64,000 nt of DNA from Candidatus Acidiferrum typicum. Lineage in GTDB: Bacteria; Acidobacteriota; Terriglobia; Acidiferrales; UBA7541. The stretch lies in the NCBI GenBank assembly GCA_002478115.1, contig DLMH01000187.1, positions 32,989 to 96,988 on the forward strand, read 5' to 3'. A program made the position numbers and the translations under genes. Under the pieces are notes generated by a model. That model worked only from the letters and a program-made list of their open reading frames with translations. It was not told where the DNA came from and did not search any database. Below, piece by piece: positions 18,352-27,209 of the stretch (its first letter is position 1; each line of letters opens with the position of its first letter).

Positions 18352-18410
18352 GTCATTCCGACCGGAGGGACGGCGGGTTTAGCCGTCCCGGAGCGGAGGA
18401 ATCCCTCTGT
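18352..18410 (+). repeat. Dispersed repeat, D family (GTCATTCCG...GAGGAAT type)
   Basis: The interval between convergent pncA and the TlpA gene holds a variant of a dispersed sequence starting GTCATTCCG and ending GGAGGAATCCCTCTG. An inner hairpin GGACGGC/GCCGTCC is present. Related copies lie at 32846, 51961 and 63333. Confidence 0.6.
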
Positions 18411-18485
18411 AACTTCGGATTTCAGGAGAACGCGGTGTCCATGGATTTCAAACGGCAAACTTCAGCAGGCGGGTGCTTCCCTAAG

Positions 18486-19016
18486 CTAATTCTGTCCCAG
18501 CAGCGCATCGAAATACGCCAGCATTTCCGGGGAATTCCAGTCCTGCGGCCCGACGATCTTGCGCGCGATCTTCCCTTTGCGGTCGATCACGTATGTCTCC
18601 GGGTACATCACCGTCCCATAATCCTGCGCCGACTTCTTGGAGGGATCGCGATAAGTCAGATAATTGATGCCGTGGTCTTGAATAAACTTGAAGTAGGCGG
18701 CCTGATCCTCGTCCACGCTGACGCCAAGGACCATTCCGTTCCGGCTGGCGATGCGCTGGTTCAACTGGATCAGTGCGGGCGTCTCTTCCACGCACGGCGG
18801 GCACCACGTGGCCCAGAAGTTCAGCACCACCACCTTGCCGCGGAGATCGGAGAGATGCGCGCTCTTGCCATTCAGTTCTATCGGGAAATCATAGGCAGTC
18901 CTTCCGGCAATCGAGGACTCGCCTTGCCGGTAATGGGGCAACGTGAAAAACGCCAGGACCGCGAAGGCAAATCCCATGCTGCCCCAGGCAAACAATTTCC
19001 GAAGAAGGGTATTCAT
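18486..19016 (-). CDS. TlpA/ResA-like thiol:disulfide oxidoreductase
   Basis: The 176-residue protein has an N-terminal membrane anchor (about residues 9-27) and a periplasmic thioredoxin fold. The active site is WCPPC with cysteines 72 and 75. The AhpC/TSA-like layout includes LRGKVVVLNFWATW and the cis-Pro region VMYPETYVID. ResA/TlpA proteins reduce cytochrome c heme sites or copper-chaperone disulfides. No cytochrome c maturation gene is adjacent, so the partner is unknown. It diverges from the glycosyltransferase gene. Confidence 0.9.
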   Translation of the reverse strand: MNTLLRKLFAWGSMGFAFAVLAFFTLPHYRQGESSIAGRTAYDFPIELNGKSAHLSDLRGKVVVLNFWATWCPPCVEETPALIQLNQRIASRNGMVLGVSVDEDQAAYFKFIQDHGINYLTYRDPSKKSAQDYGTVMYPETYVIDRKGKIARKIVGPQDWNSPEMLAYFDALLGQN

Positions 19017-19023
19017 ATATAGC

Positions 19024-19029
19024 TATAAT
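19024..19029 (+). promoter_or_regulatory. Candidate -10 box upstream of the GT2 gene
   Basis: A perfect TATAAT lies in the 58-base divergent spacer, 46 bases before ATG 19075. No good -35 is seen at the expected spacing. The neighbouring TATATA could serve the opposite gene. Confidence 0.35.
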
Positions 19030-19074
19030 AACGTAGAGAACCCCCAGCGGAAAGTCTGGCTAAATCCAACCCTT

Positions 19075-20133
19075 ATGAGTTCTTCGTTGCCAAATTCGCC
19101 TCGCATTTCCGCCATTGTTCCGGCGCGCAACGAAGAAGCGGTCATCGCCGCCTGCGTCGAATCGCTAGCGCAGCAAAACGAGATCGCGGAGATTCTTGTG
19201 GTCAACGATCAATCCACCGATCGCACCGCCGAAATCGTGCGTGGGCTCATCCCGAAATTTCCCCAGGTGCGCTTGCTCGAAACAACCGGGCTCCCTACAG
19301 GCTGGATCGGAAAAAACAATGCCGTGTGGCTCGGTGCCCAACAAGCAAAGGGCGATTGGCTCCTCTTTACGGATGCGGATGCCGTGCACGAAAAAGACTC
19401 GGCCGCAAAGGCCCTGCAGATCGCGGCGCAATCGAACGCCGCGCTGGTCTCTTTTTCTCCCGAGCAAGTGATGGACACCTGGTACGAAAAGGCGCTCATC
19501 CCCTTCGTTTATGGGCGGCTCAGCAGAAACTTCTCTTTCGACGACATCAACGATCCGCGGAACGATGCGGCCGCGGCCAACGGGCAATTCATCTTGGTTC
19601 GCCGCGATGCTTACAACGCCGTCGGTGGCCACGCCAGCATTGCTGGGGAAGTGCTGGAGGATGTGGCTCTCGCCAAACTCATGAAGCGCGCCGGCCACCG
19701 CCTTTGGTTCGGCAGCGGCCGGGGCTTCGTCCGCGTCCGGATGTACCGCTCCTTCCCAGCCATGTGGGCTGGCTGGAGGAAGAATCTTTATCAGTTAGAG
19801 GGCGGTAGCCCCGCGGAAGTCTACAAACAGTTTCTGGCGGAATGCGCCTTCCTGCTCGGCCCGCTTGCTCTGATCGCCCTAGCCATCCACAAGTGGCATC
19901 GCCTGGACTTCGCCATCCTCCTCGGCCTTTTCTTTCTTCTCATCACCCATGCCATGCATTTCCAGGCCTTGCGCCGCGACCATTTCTCTACCGCCTTCAC
20001 CGGGTACCTGATTCCCGGCTCCCTTCTGTATACCGCTATCTTATGTGCCTCCTATCGCAGCCACACCCGGGGTAAGCTGGAATGGAAGGGAAGGGAGTAT
20101 CCAGTGGGTACCCCTCATGCATCGAAAGGGTAG
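19075..20133 (+). CDS. Glycosyltransferase family 2 with C-terminal membrane region
   Basis: The 352-residue protein has a GT-A fold: IVPARNEEAVI, VVNDQSTDRT and the metal-binding FTDADAV, followed by a GGH/ED acceptor segment (AVGGHASIAGEVLEDV). The last third has about three membrane helices. This layout resembles CrtQ/HpnB-type transferases of carotenoid or hopanoid glycosylation, which is an analogy and not an assignment. ATG 19075 is chosen because upstream codons lie in the divergent spacer. The first PTPS gene starts 12 bases downstream, so co-transcription is likely. Confidence 0.85.
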   Translation: MSSSLPNSPRISAIVPARNEEAVIAACVESLAQQNEIAEILVVNDQSTDRTAEIVRGLIPKFPQVRLLETTGLPTGWIGKNNAVWLGAQQAKGDWLLFTDADAVHEKDSAAKALQIAAQSNAALVSFSPEQVMDTWYEKALIPFVYGRLSRNFSFDDINDPRNDAAAANGQFILVRRDAYNAVGGHASIAGEVLEDVALAKLMKRAGHRLWFGSGRGFVRVRMYRSFPAMWAGWRKNLYQLEGGSPAEVYKQFLAECAFLLGPLALIALAIHKWHRLDFAILLGLFFLLITHAMHFQALRRDHFSTAFTGYLIPGSLLYTAILCASYRSHTRGKLEWKGREYPVGTPHASKG

Positions 20134-20145
20134 CGGATTAAAACG

Positions 20146-20568
20146 ATGGTGTACTTGACGCGCAAAATCGAGTTCTCGGCTTCGCATCTCTATCACAATC
20201 CCGCGTTCAGCGCGGAGGAGAACAAACGCATTTTTGGCAAGTGCAATAATCCCCACGGCCATGGGCACAACTACACCCTGGAAGTTACCGTGGCGGGAGA
20301 GCCGGACCCGGTAACCGGCATGGTTCTGGATTTGAAGGAATTGAAAGAGATTCTGGAGCGCGAAATTACGCAGCGCATGGATCACCGCTTCCTCAACTAT
20401 GAAGTTCCCGAGCTAAAAGGGCAGATCCCCACGTGCGAAAACATTGCCCGGGTGATCTGGAATCTTTTGGAGCCCAGGATTCATCAAGGGAAGCTGCACC
20501 GCGTGCGTTTATACGAGACGCCCGATCTGTTCGCGGACTGCTACCGGAATGGGGCAAAACCGGCGTGA
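20146..20568 (+). CDS. 6-pyruvoyl-tetrahydropterin synthase / QueD family protein, first copy
   Basis: The 140-residue T-fold protein carries the zinc and catalytic motif GKCNNPHGHGHNY, closer to animal PTPS (CNNPNGHGHNY) than to E. coli QueD. The RMDHRFLN segment gives the Asp-His pair, and YETPD supplies the substrate-binding Glu. It acts on 7,8-dihydroneopterin triphosphate, the product of GTP cyclohydrolase I, which is encoded two genes downstream. It ends in a 4-base overlap (GTGA) with a second copy. Confidence 0.9.
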   Translation: MVYLTRKIEFSASHLYHNPAFSAEENKRIFGKCNNPHGHGHNYTLEVTVAGEPDPVTGMVLDLKELKEILEREITQRMDHRFLNYEVPELKGQIPTCENIARVIWNLLEPRIHQGKLHRVRLYETPDLFADCYRNGAKPA

Positions 20569-20990
20569 GCGAGGCGCTCAAAATCGAGCTGGGGCGGCGC
20601 TATCGTTTCGCGGCGTCGCACCGGCTGCACAGCGACGCGCTGAGCGCCGAAGAGAATGCCCGCGTCTACGGGAAATGCAATAACCCCTATGGACACGGGC
20701 ACAACTATGTGGTGGAAATCAGCGTGTCAGGGACGCTCGATCCCGCCACAGGCATGATCGTCAACCTTGCGGACCTGGACGGTTTCGTCGAGCGCGAAGT
20801 GATCGAAGCCTTCGACCACAAATCGCTCAACGAAGACGTGCCCGCTTTTCGCGGGAAGGTGCCGACGACGGAAAACGTTTGCAAGGAGATTTACCAGCGC
20901 CTGAAACACTTCCCGAAGGCCAGGCTGGAGCGCGTGCGCGTCGAAGAGACGTCCAATAACGCGTTCGAGTACGCCGGGGAAGAAATCTAG
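20565..20990 (+). CDS. 6-pyruvoyl-tetrahydropterin synthase family protein, second copy
   Basis: A 141-residue paralog beginning at GTG 20565, overlapping the stop of the first copy. It has GKCNNPYGHGHNY, AFDHKSLNEDVP and EETSNNAFEY; the last resembles the animal PTPS ending ETDNN. Zinc histidines, catalytic Cys and the Asp-His pair are all intact, so neither copy looks decayed. It may be the true PTPS while the other makes carboxy-pterin, or the two may form a hetero-oligomer. folE follows 36 bases later. Confidence 0.9.
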   Translation: MSEALKIELGRRYRFAASHRLHSDALSAEENARVYGKCNNPYGHGHNYVVEISVSGTLDPATGMIVNLADLDGFVEREVIEAFDHKSLNEDVPAFRGKVPTTENVCKEIYQRLKHFPKARLERVRVEETSNNAFEYAGEEI

Positions 20991-21026
20991 GATCGCGCTG
21001 CGGTCCGATCGAGGGGGAATGGGCCA

Positions 21027-21638
21027 GTGAACAAACCAACGGAAATCATGCTGCACGAAGCAAAACTCGAAACGCCGCAGGGGAGCATCGCCGACCTGGT
21101 GCGCAGGATGCTCGTCGTACTCGGAGAAGATCCCAATCGCGAGGGCCTGCGCAAGACGCCGGAACGCTTTGAGAAGGCTCTGAAATTCCTGACCAGCGGC
21201 TACCACCAGAATCTCGACACCGTGCTGAACGGAGCCACGTTCAGCGTCCACTACGACGAAATGGTTGTCGTGAAGGACATCGAGTTCTTCAGCCTGTGCG
21301 AGCACCACTTGCTGCCGTTCTTCGGCAAGGCCCATGTTGCTTATCTTCCCAGCCAGAAAGTGCTGGGCTTGAGCAAGATCGCCCGCCTGGTGAACATGTA
21401 CGCCCGCCGGTTGCAGATCCAGGAACGCATGACCAGCCAGATCGCCGACGCCATCGCCGAGAAAGTCAGCCCGGAGGGCGTGGGCGTGATCATTGAAGCG
21501 CGTCACCTCTGCATGCAGATGCGCGGAGTGGAAAAGCAGCACGGCCAGGCGGTCACCAGCGCCATGCTCGGCTCTTTCCGCCACAACAAGCAGACCCGGG
21601 ACGAATTCCTATCTCTGGTGCGCGCGAAACAGAGTTAA
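21027..21638 (+). CDS. folE: GTP cyclohydrolase I
   Basis: Converts GTP to 7,8-dihydroneopterin triphosphate, the entry to folate and other pterins. The 203-residue length is typical. Zinc ligands are in [10 protein letters not shown] and HLCMQMRG; the [17 protein letters not shown] and QERMTSQIA motifs are intact. GTG start at 21027, preceded by GAGGGGGA 8 bases upstream. It lies directly after two PTPS-type genes, which use its product, so this reads as a pterin operon. Confidence 0.97.
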   Translation: MNKPTEIMLHEAKLETPQGSIADLVRRMLVVLGEDPNREGLRKTPERFEKALKFLTSGYHQNLDTVLNGATFSVHYDEMVVVKDIEFFSLCEHHLLPFFGKAHVAYLPSQKVLGLSKIARLVNMYARRLQIQERMTSQIADAIAEKVSPEGVGVIIEARHLCMQMRGVEKQHGQAVTSAMLGSFRHNKQTRDEFLSLVRAKQS

Positions 21639-21709
21639 GGAAAGGCGCGGACCCCAGGCTGTTGCCATCCTGACGTGCCGCGCCCCGATTGAGTCCTGGC
21701 GATGCGACT

Positions 21710-22252
21710 CTACTTTTTCGCGATAGTCACCGAAGCCCGCGTCGTCTCCCAATCAATGTTCAGAGTCGCGTCCATGCCCGCTTTCTCGAACGCGATCGTC
21801 AAGTTCTCCACCGCTGCGGGTAGGGCAGAGACCTTCATATCAATCCGCGCGAGGTCATTCGTCGCGCCGGGATACTCGGTGCCCCATTCGCCGGTTTTCT
21901 TGCTCAAAACGAGCGTCCACTTATCAGTGCCGGGGATCGTGAACAGCGTGTAACTTCCCGCCGGCACGGCGATGCCGCCGACCACCAGGTCGGCATTCGT
22001 CACAAACGTCGTTGCTTCATTCGCGCCCGTCCGCCAGACCTGGCCGAACGGCACGAGTCCGCCATAAATCTTCCGCCCCTTGGCCCGTGGGCTGGAGTAG
22101 TCAATCGTTACGCTCTTGCCGCCACCCAGATCGAAGGTAGCAGTCGCCGGGGGGCTCGGGCGCTTCGCTTTATCCTGCTGTGCCAGAAAAACCGTGGCGC
22201 ACACCGCCAAGCCGAGACAAATCACGGCAGTCCTTACTAAAATTTTGCTCAT
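21710..22252 (-). CDS. DUF2911 exported protein
   Basis: The 180-residue protein has a signal peptide (about 1-24) and the DUF2911 pattern: SVTIDYSSPRAKGRKIYGGLVPFGQVWRTGANE (read across residues 48-80), AGSYTLFTIP and W-rich strands. The family is common in Bacteroidetes and Acidobacteria and has no known activity. It sits alone, convergent with folE and divergent from amt. Confidence 0.85.
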   Translation of the reverse strand: MSKILVRTAVICLGLAVCATVFLAQQDKAKRPSPPATATFDLGGGKSVTIDYSSPRAKGRKIYGGLVPFGQVWRTGANEATTFVTNADLVVGGIAVPAGSYTLFTIPGTDKWTLVLSKKTGEWGTEYPGATNDLARIDMKVSALPAAVENLTIAFEKAGMDATLNIDWETTRASVTIAKK

Positions 22253-22639
22253 TGTTTCTCCTCTTGAGTTTCCATTCCATGGTCAACGTGGTCAGATCGG
22301 TAGGGCTGAGACCTTACCACTAGCATTCAACCGGATTTGCAGCCCCGTTGCAAGCGCCCCGGCCGTGTTGGAGAGCGGGTCAGTTTCCGATCACCCGACT
22401 TCCCATTTTATGGAACTTATCGCGAGTCAGCCCTGCACCCATAAGGTGCTCAGGGCTCACAACACCATGTGATATGGCGCACTGCGGTTATTCCCGCACA
22501 GGTCCAGCGTCTCCCTGTAATAACGCCTTTCGCGCCGCTGGGTCTGCGGGCCCTCCAACCGCGCTCGGAACCAGGGATTCGGACCCCCTCGCTCGCCGTT
22601 CCGCGAGCCTGCTTCAACACAATTCGTGCGGAGGTCTGC
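22253..22639. other. Divergent non-coding region upstream of amt
   Basis: This is 387 bases between the DUF2911 gene and amt. It contains an imperfect hairpin GGTAGGG/CCTTACC near 22300-22320 and several short GC-rich dyads. No sigma-54 GG-N10-GC element and no known riboswitch was recognised. Forward codons upstream of ATG 22640 are not coding-like. Confidence 0.4.
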
Positions 22640-23863
22640 ATGCTGCATCTCGATACCGGCAATACCGGTTTTATGATCTTGTGCACCAGCCTGGTGATGT
22701 TGATGACGCCAGGTCTGGCCTTCTTTTATGGCGGGCTGGTGGGACGCAAGAACGTCCTGGCCATCATGATCCAGAGTTTTGTATCCATGGGCTGGACCAC
22801 CGTCATTTGGTACGCGTACGGGTATTCGCTCTGCTTCAGCGGGGACTGGCATGGAGTCGTCGGCAACCTCCACAACTCGTTTCTGCGGGGAATCGGCCTG
22901 AACACGCCATCGCCGAATGACACAATTCCGGCGCTGGTGTTTATCGCCTACCAGATGATGTTTGCGATCATCACGCCGGCGCTCATCTCCGGCGCCTTCA
23001 CCAATCGCGTGACCTTCAAGGCGTACATGCTGTTTCTCACGGGGTGGCTGACCTTCGTCTATTTCCCCTTCGTGCACATGGTATGGGGTGGAGGATTCCT
23101 GCAGCAATGGGGCGTGAAAGATTTCGCTGGCGGGATTGTGGTGCACAACATCGCCGGAATGGCGGCCCTGGCGTCCGTCCTGTACGTGGGCAAGCGGCGG
23201 GTGCTGGATCGCGGACCGCACAGCATTCCCCTGGTGGCGCTGGGCACCGGGCTGCTGTGGTTCGGCTGGTATGGCTTTAATGCGGGGAGCGAGATGCGCG
23301 TGGATTCCGTGACGGCCGTGGCGTTTCTGAACACCGACGTGGCTGCCTCGTTTGCCGCCATTGCCTGGCTGATGGTGTCCTGGCTGAACGAAAAGAAACC
23401 GAAGTTCCTGGGTCTGCTAACCGGCGCAGTGGCGGGATTGGCGACGGTGACCCCGGCGGCGGGTTATTTGTCGCCGACCACGGCGGTGATCATCGGTATC
23501 GTTTCCGGCGTGGTGTGCTACTACGCGGTGGAAATAAAGAACAAGCTGCACTGGGACGATGCGCTGGACGTGTGGGGAGTTCATGGAGTGGGTGGATTTC
23601 TCGGGATCGTCATGCTGGGCATTTTCGCCAACAAACAATTCAATCCCGAGGGCGCGAACGGCTTGCTGTACGGCGACCCGACGTTCCTGCTGAAGCAGGT
23701 CACCGCGGTGGTGTTCTCCTCGGTATGGGCGTTCGTGTTCACCTACGCCATGTTGAGGATCATCGATGGATTCACCCCTGTCAAAGTGACTGAGCTTACC
23801 GAAGAGGTGGGATTGGACGAGTCGCAACTCGGCGAACACGCTTACGAGCAAGTGCCCGAGTGA
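22640..23863 (+). CDS. amt: Ammonium transporter (Amt family)
   Basis: The 407-residue integral membrane protein has about 11 helices and conducts ammonium inward. Family motifs are MLMTPGLAFFYGG, DFAGGIVVHNIAG and DALDVWGVHGVGG, the last two carrying the pore-region His residues. ATG 22640 follows GGAGG by 6 bases and matches the usual N-terminus without a signal peptide. No glnK/glnB regulator gene is adjacent, although Amt is usually paired with one. Confidence 0.95.
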   Translation: MLHLDTGNTGFMILCTSLVMLMTPGLAFFYGGLVGRKNVLAIMIQSFVSMGWTTVIWYAYGYSLCFSGDWHGVVGNLHNSFLRGIGLNTPSPNDTIPALVFIAYQMMFAIITPALISGAFTNRVTFKAYMLFLTGWLTFVYFPFVHMVWGGGFLQQWGVKDFAGGIVVHNIAGMAALASVLYVGKRRVLDRGPHSIPLVALGTGLLWFGWYGFNAGSEMRVDSVTAVAFLNTDVAASFAAIAWLMVSWLNEKKPKFLGLLTGAVAGLATVTPAAGYLSPTTAVIIGIVSGVVCYYAVEIKNKLHWDDALDVWGVHGVGGFLGIVMLGIFANKQFNPEGANGLLYGDPTFLLKQVTAVVFSSVWAFVFTYAMLRIIDGFTPVKVTELTEEVGLDESQLGEHAYEQVPE

Positions 23864-24171
23864 TGTGACGGGCTTCAATCTATCCCGCGAAAGTGGGAGA
23901 GAATCCAGAGCTTCACAGGTACTTATTGCAGGGGACCCGACGACCAAGACAACTCGCGCACGAGGGGGTCTCGGCCGAACATTCAAGATTGCCAACTGGA
24001 TACACCAGCTACCAGTGGCAAAGAGGGTGGGCTATCAGCTCACGCGCCCCATGCCCGCTGCGCGCACCAACCCCAAGCTAACGACCTACTGCCCTGTGTT
24101 GCAAGTACTTTACACTTAGAACACTCCTATGCTAGTTTAGAAAGGTCGAAGAAAAGAGGAAATTTAAAGGG
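23864..24171. other. Non-coding region upstream of rpsO
   Basis: This is 308 bases. A GNRA hairpin TCCCGC-GAAA-GTGGGA lies at 23883-23898 just after amt, without a T-run. The AT-rich end (24095-24170) probably carries the rpsO promoter and leader, but no clean -35/-10 pair was found. Confidence 0.4.
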
Positions 24172-24450
24172 ATGACGGTTGGGGGGCACTTGAGCGACGC
24201 GAAAGCTATGTTGATTGAGCAATTCCGAAGCCATGTGAAGGACACGGGATCGCCAGAAGTGCAAATCGCACTCCTGAGCGAGCGGATCAACTATTTGACA
24301 ACGCATCTCAAGTCGCACGTCAAGGACCACGCATCACGCCGTGGGCTGATTATGATGGTGAACAAGCGGCGGCGCCTGCTGGACTATCTCAACCGGCGAG
24401 ACCCGGATCGGTATCACCAGATTGTTGAACGCCTTAGCCTGCGCAAGTAA
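24172..24450 (+). CDS. rpsO: 30S ribosomal protein S15
   Basis: The 92-residue protein is diagnosed by [33 protein letters not shown] and RRRLLDYL. It binds 16S rRNA in the platform. GAGGAAA lies about 14 bases upstream of the ATG. pnp follows, the conserved rpsO-pnp arrangement. Confidence 0.97.
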   Translation: MTVGGHLSDAKAMLIEQFRSHVKDTGSPEVQIALLSERINYLTTHLKSHVKDHASRRGLIMMVNKRRRLLDYLNRRDPDRYHQIVERLSLRK

Positions 24451-24555
24451 CGCGTCGCCAAGACCTGGCCGGCGCAACTTGCGTCATCACGAACGTACAA
24501 ATTCCCATCGGAGTCTGTTCGGCGGCAGTGGTTCTGCCGTACGTGAATCGCTCAG

Positions 24556-24575
24556 GCCTGTCTCGGCAGGCTTTT
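24556..24575 (+). terminator. Weak terminator or attenuator between rpsO and pnp
   Basis: GCCTG/CAGGC stem with a six-base loop followed by CTTTT. The stem is short, so partial read-through into pnp is expected. Confidence 0.35.
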
Positions 24576-24660
24576 AGGCGTTTTTCTGGTGTACTTGCTC
24601 GCGGAGCATCCCATCCGCGATAACCTTCCTTTTCTCTTCCAGTTACAAGCAAAGTAACAA

Positions 24661-24697
24661 GCAGGCACCGCCTGCCTCAGAACTCCTCGCGAGGAGT
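24661..24697 (+). promoter_or_regulatory. Two leader hairpins just upstream of pnp
   Basis: GCAGGC-ACC-GCCTGC at 24661-24675 and a perfect 16-base palindrome (ACTCCTCG/CGAGGAGT) at 24682-24697 end 16 bases before the pnp ATG. In E. coli the pnp leader folds into a stem cut by RNase III and then acted on by PNPase itself. These hairpins could play that role, and the second holds a GAGGAG that might be a masked ribosome site. Confidence 0.45.
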
Positions 24698-24713
24698 CAA
24701 AGGAAGAATATAA

Positions 24714-26900
24714 ATGGCTGACAATAATCACGTACCCGCACCTCATCAGGTCTCCATCGAAATTGGCGGACGCCCCCTGACTCTCGAAATGGGGAAAATC
24801 GCCAAGCAGGCCAACGGCGCGGTGACCGCTCGCTACGGCGATACCGTCGTCCTCGTTACGGCTTGCATGGCTTACAAACCGACTGACCGCGACTTTCTGC
24901 CGCTCACTGTCGACTATCGTGAGAATACCTACTCCGCTGGGAAAATCCCCGGCGGCTTCTTCAAGCGCGAAGGACGCCCCACCGAAAAAGAAATTCTGGT
25001 CTCCCGCCTGATTGACCGCCCCATGCGCCCGCTGTTCCCGGATTCCTGGCGGACAGAGACCCAAATTATCGCCTTGGTGCTCTCCGCCGACAGCGACAAC
25101 GATCCCGATGTCATCGCGGTGACCGCTGCTTCCGCGGCCGCCTATTGTTCCGACCTGCCCTTCACCGACCCCATCGCCGCCGTTCGCGTTGGCCTCCTCG
25201 ATGGCCAACTCGTTGCCAATCCCACCGTCGCCGAGCAGAAGACCAGCAAGTTCAACATTATCGTCGCCGGCACCGAAAACGGCATCGTCATGGTCGAATC
25301 GGGCGCCTTTGAAGTCTCCGAAGAAAAGGTCGTCGAAGCCCTCGAATTTGGCCACGAGCAAGTCAAGAAAATCGTGCGCGGCATCAAGGAACTCCACGCC
25401 CAGCTCAAGCCCAAGAAGGTTGTCGTCGAGCCGCTGCCCTTTGATAAGACCATCTACGACAGCCTGAAGAAAACCTATGGCGCGAAACTCCAGGACGCGC
25501 TCAACACCGAGAAGCATCCGAAAAAGGAAAGCTATCACCTTGTTGACGCCCTGCTGGAAGAGATCCTGAAGCCCATTCCGGAAGACAACGAAGAGAAGCT
25601 GGCCTTCACCAAGCGGGCCTTCGAGCGGCTGCGTGAAGAGATCTTCCGCGACGAAGTTCTTAAGGCGCGGCGGCGTCCCGATGGCCGCGCGTTCGACCAA
25701 ATTCGCCAGATCACTTGCGAAGTCGGCCTACTGCCTCGCGTGCACGGCTCGGCGCTCTTCACCCGCGGTGAAACCCAGGCCCTCGCCACATTGACCCTTG
25801 GCACCAAGGAAGATATGCAGCGCCTCGACTTGCTCTTTGAGCAGGACACCTTCAAGCGCTTCATGCTGCACTACAATTTCCCGCCCTTCAGCGTCGGCGA
25901 AGTGAAAATGCTACGCGGTGCGGGCCGCCGTGAAATCGGCCACGGTGCGCTGGCGGAACGCGCGCTTGCCAACCTGCTGCCGCCCGAAATTGATTTTCCC
26001 TACGCCATGCGCGTGGTCAGCGACATCCTGGAGTCCAACGGCTCTTCTTCCATGGCCACCGTTTGCGGCGCTTCCCTGGCTCTGATGGACGCGGGCGTGC
26101 CCATGAAAGCGGCCTGCGCTGGCATCGCCATGGGTCTCGTCGTCGGTGATAACGGCACCTACTCCATCCTCACGGACATTGCCGGCGCAGAAGATCACTA
26201 CGGCGATATGGACTTCAAGGTTACCGGCACCCGCGAAGGCATCACCGCCCTCCAGATGGACATCAAGGTCACCAGCATCAGCATCCAGATGATGCGCGAA
26301 GCTCTGGCGCAAGCCAAAAAAGCCCGCTTGCAGATTCTCGACACCATGGAGAGTACTCTCGGCGCGCACCGCGAATCCATTTCGGCTTACGCCCCGCGCC
26401 TCTACAAGTTGAGCATCCCCACGGACAAGATCCGCGACCTCATCGGCCCGGGCGGCAAGAAGATCAAGTCCATCATCGAGCAGACCGGCGTCAAGATCGA
26501 CGTCATGGAAGACGGCACCGTGCACATCTTCTCCACCAGCGGAGCCGGCGGCGATCAGGCCCTGCAGATGGTCCGTGATGTCACCGCCAGCGCCGAAATG
26601 GGTAAGACCTACCTCGGCAAAGTCGTCCGCCTGGCGGAATTTGGCGCCTTCGTGGAACTCTTCCCCGGCACCGACGGCCTCCTGCACATCAGCGAAATCT
26701 CTGAGCATCGCATCCGTGACGTTCGCGACGAACTCAAGCTGGGCGACCAGGTTCTCGTCAAAGTCCTGGCCATCGAGGGCAACAAAATCCGCCTCTCCCG
26801 CAAAGCTCTCATCAAGGAAGCCCGCGAGAAGCAGGCCCACAAGAGTGTCGTGCCCGGCGGCGGTGCGCCTCCACCAGCCCCCACCACCGAAGGCAATTAA
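24714..26900 (+). CDS. pnp: Polyribonucleotide nucleotidyltransferase (PNPase)
   Basis: A 3'-5' phosphorolytic exoribonuclease. The 728 residues show two RNase PH domains (about 12-230 and 310-540, with DRPMRPLFP and the catalytic SDILESNGSSSMATVCG region), a KH domain (RDLIGPGGKKIKSI) and an S1 domain (GKVVRLAEFGAFVEL). A Pro-rich tail closes it. A strong terminator follows directly. rpsO lies upstream. Confidence 0.98.
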   Translation: MADNNHVPAPHQVSIEIGGRPLTLEMGKIAKQANGAVTARYGDTVVLVTACMAYKPTDRDFLPLTVDYRENTYSAGKIPGGFFKREGRPTEKEILVSRLIDRPMRPLFPDSWRTETQIIALVLSADSDNDPDVIAVTAASAAAYCSDLPFTDPIAAVRVGLLDGQLVANPTVAEQKTSKFNIIVAGTENGIVMVESGAFEVSEEKVVEALEFGHEQVKKIVRGIKELHAQLKPKKVVVEPLPFDKTIYDSLKKTYGAKLQDALNTEKHPKKESYHLVDALLEEILKPIPEDNEEKLAFTKRAFERLREEIFRDEVLKARRRPDGRAFDQIRQITCEVGLLPRVHGSALFTRGETQALATLTLGTKEDMQRLDLLFEQDTFKRFMLHYNFPPFSVGEVKMLRGAGRREIGHGALAERALANLLPPEIDFPYAMRVVSDILESNGSSSMATVCGASLALMDAGVPMKAACAGIAMGLVVGDNGTYSILTDIAGAEDHYGDMDFKVTGTREGITALQMDIKVTSISIQMMREALAQAKKARLQILDTMESTLGAHRESISAYAPRLYKLSIPTDKIRDLIGPGGKKIKSIIEQTGVKIDVMEDGTVHIFSTSGAGGDQALQMVRDVTASAEMGKTYLGKVVRLAEFGAFVELFPGTDGLLHISEISEHRIRDVRDELKLGDQVLVKVLAIEGNKIRLSRKALIKEAREKQAHKSVVPGGGAPPPAPTTEGN

Positions 26901-26930
26901 CCAGGATTAGCTAACCGAAATCACCTCAAA

Positions 26931-26960
26931 AAAAAGGCCCCCGCAAGGGGGCCTTTTTGT
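26931..26960 (+). terminator. Strong Rho-independent terminator after pnp
   Basis: AAAAAGGCCCCC-GCAA-GGGGGCCTTTTT is a near-perfect stem with a GNRA loop, flanked by A and T runs, so it may work in both directions. Confidence 0.9.
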
Positions 26961-26964
26961 TTGA

Positions 26965-27147
26965 AGGGGCACAGCATGCTATGTCCCAAGTCCGCAGGAT
27001 CTCCGCGCATCGGTCAGTTTGGAGTGCGGCGGCTCGCCCCAGTGGCACAGTCATTCCTGACTGTGCTCTTGGGCCTGTTCCCGTAGCGGCCGCCTTCTGA
27101 GGCGGGCGCCTTATCTTAACTTGTAGGGGCGCAGCATGCTGCGCCCC
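26965..27147. repeat. Composite intergenic repeat (modules F-A-B-C-F)
   Basis: Modules in order: F (GGGGCACAGCATGCT, 26965-26987), A truncated (TTGGAGTGCGGCGGCTCGCC, 27018-27039), B (GTGGCACAGTCATTCCTGAC onward, 27042-27073), C (GTAGCGGCCGCCTTCTGAGG onward, 27080-27112), and a 22-base perfect palindrome F at 27126-27147. A is cut short and joined directly to B, unlike the copies at 40128 or 62731. It fills the gap between pnp and the convergent CADD gene. Confidence 0.75.
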
Positions 27148-27209
27148 ATATCGGCAAAATATCTAGTTCTACTCCGCTCCGCTTTTCTCTTTGTTAACCG
27201 CGGAATTTC

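Noticed and set aside
20146..20990. Two PTPS genes as a frameshifted single gene
   Set aside because: Each copy has its own full set of zinc and catalytic residues and normal length, so they are paralogs.
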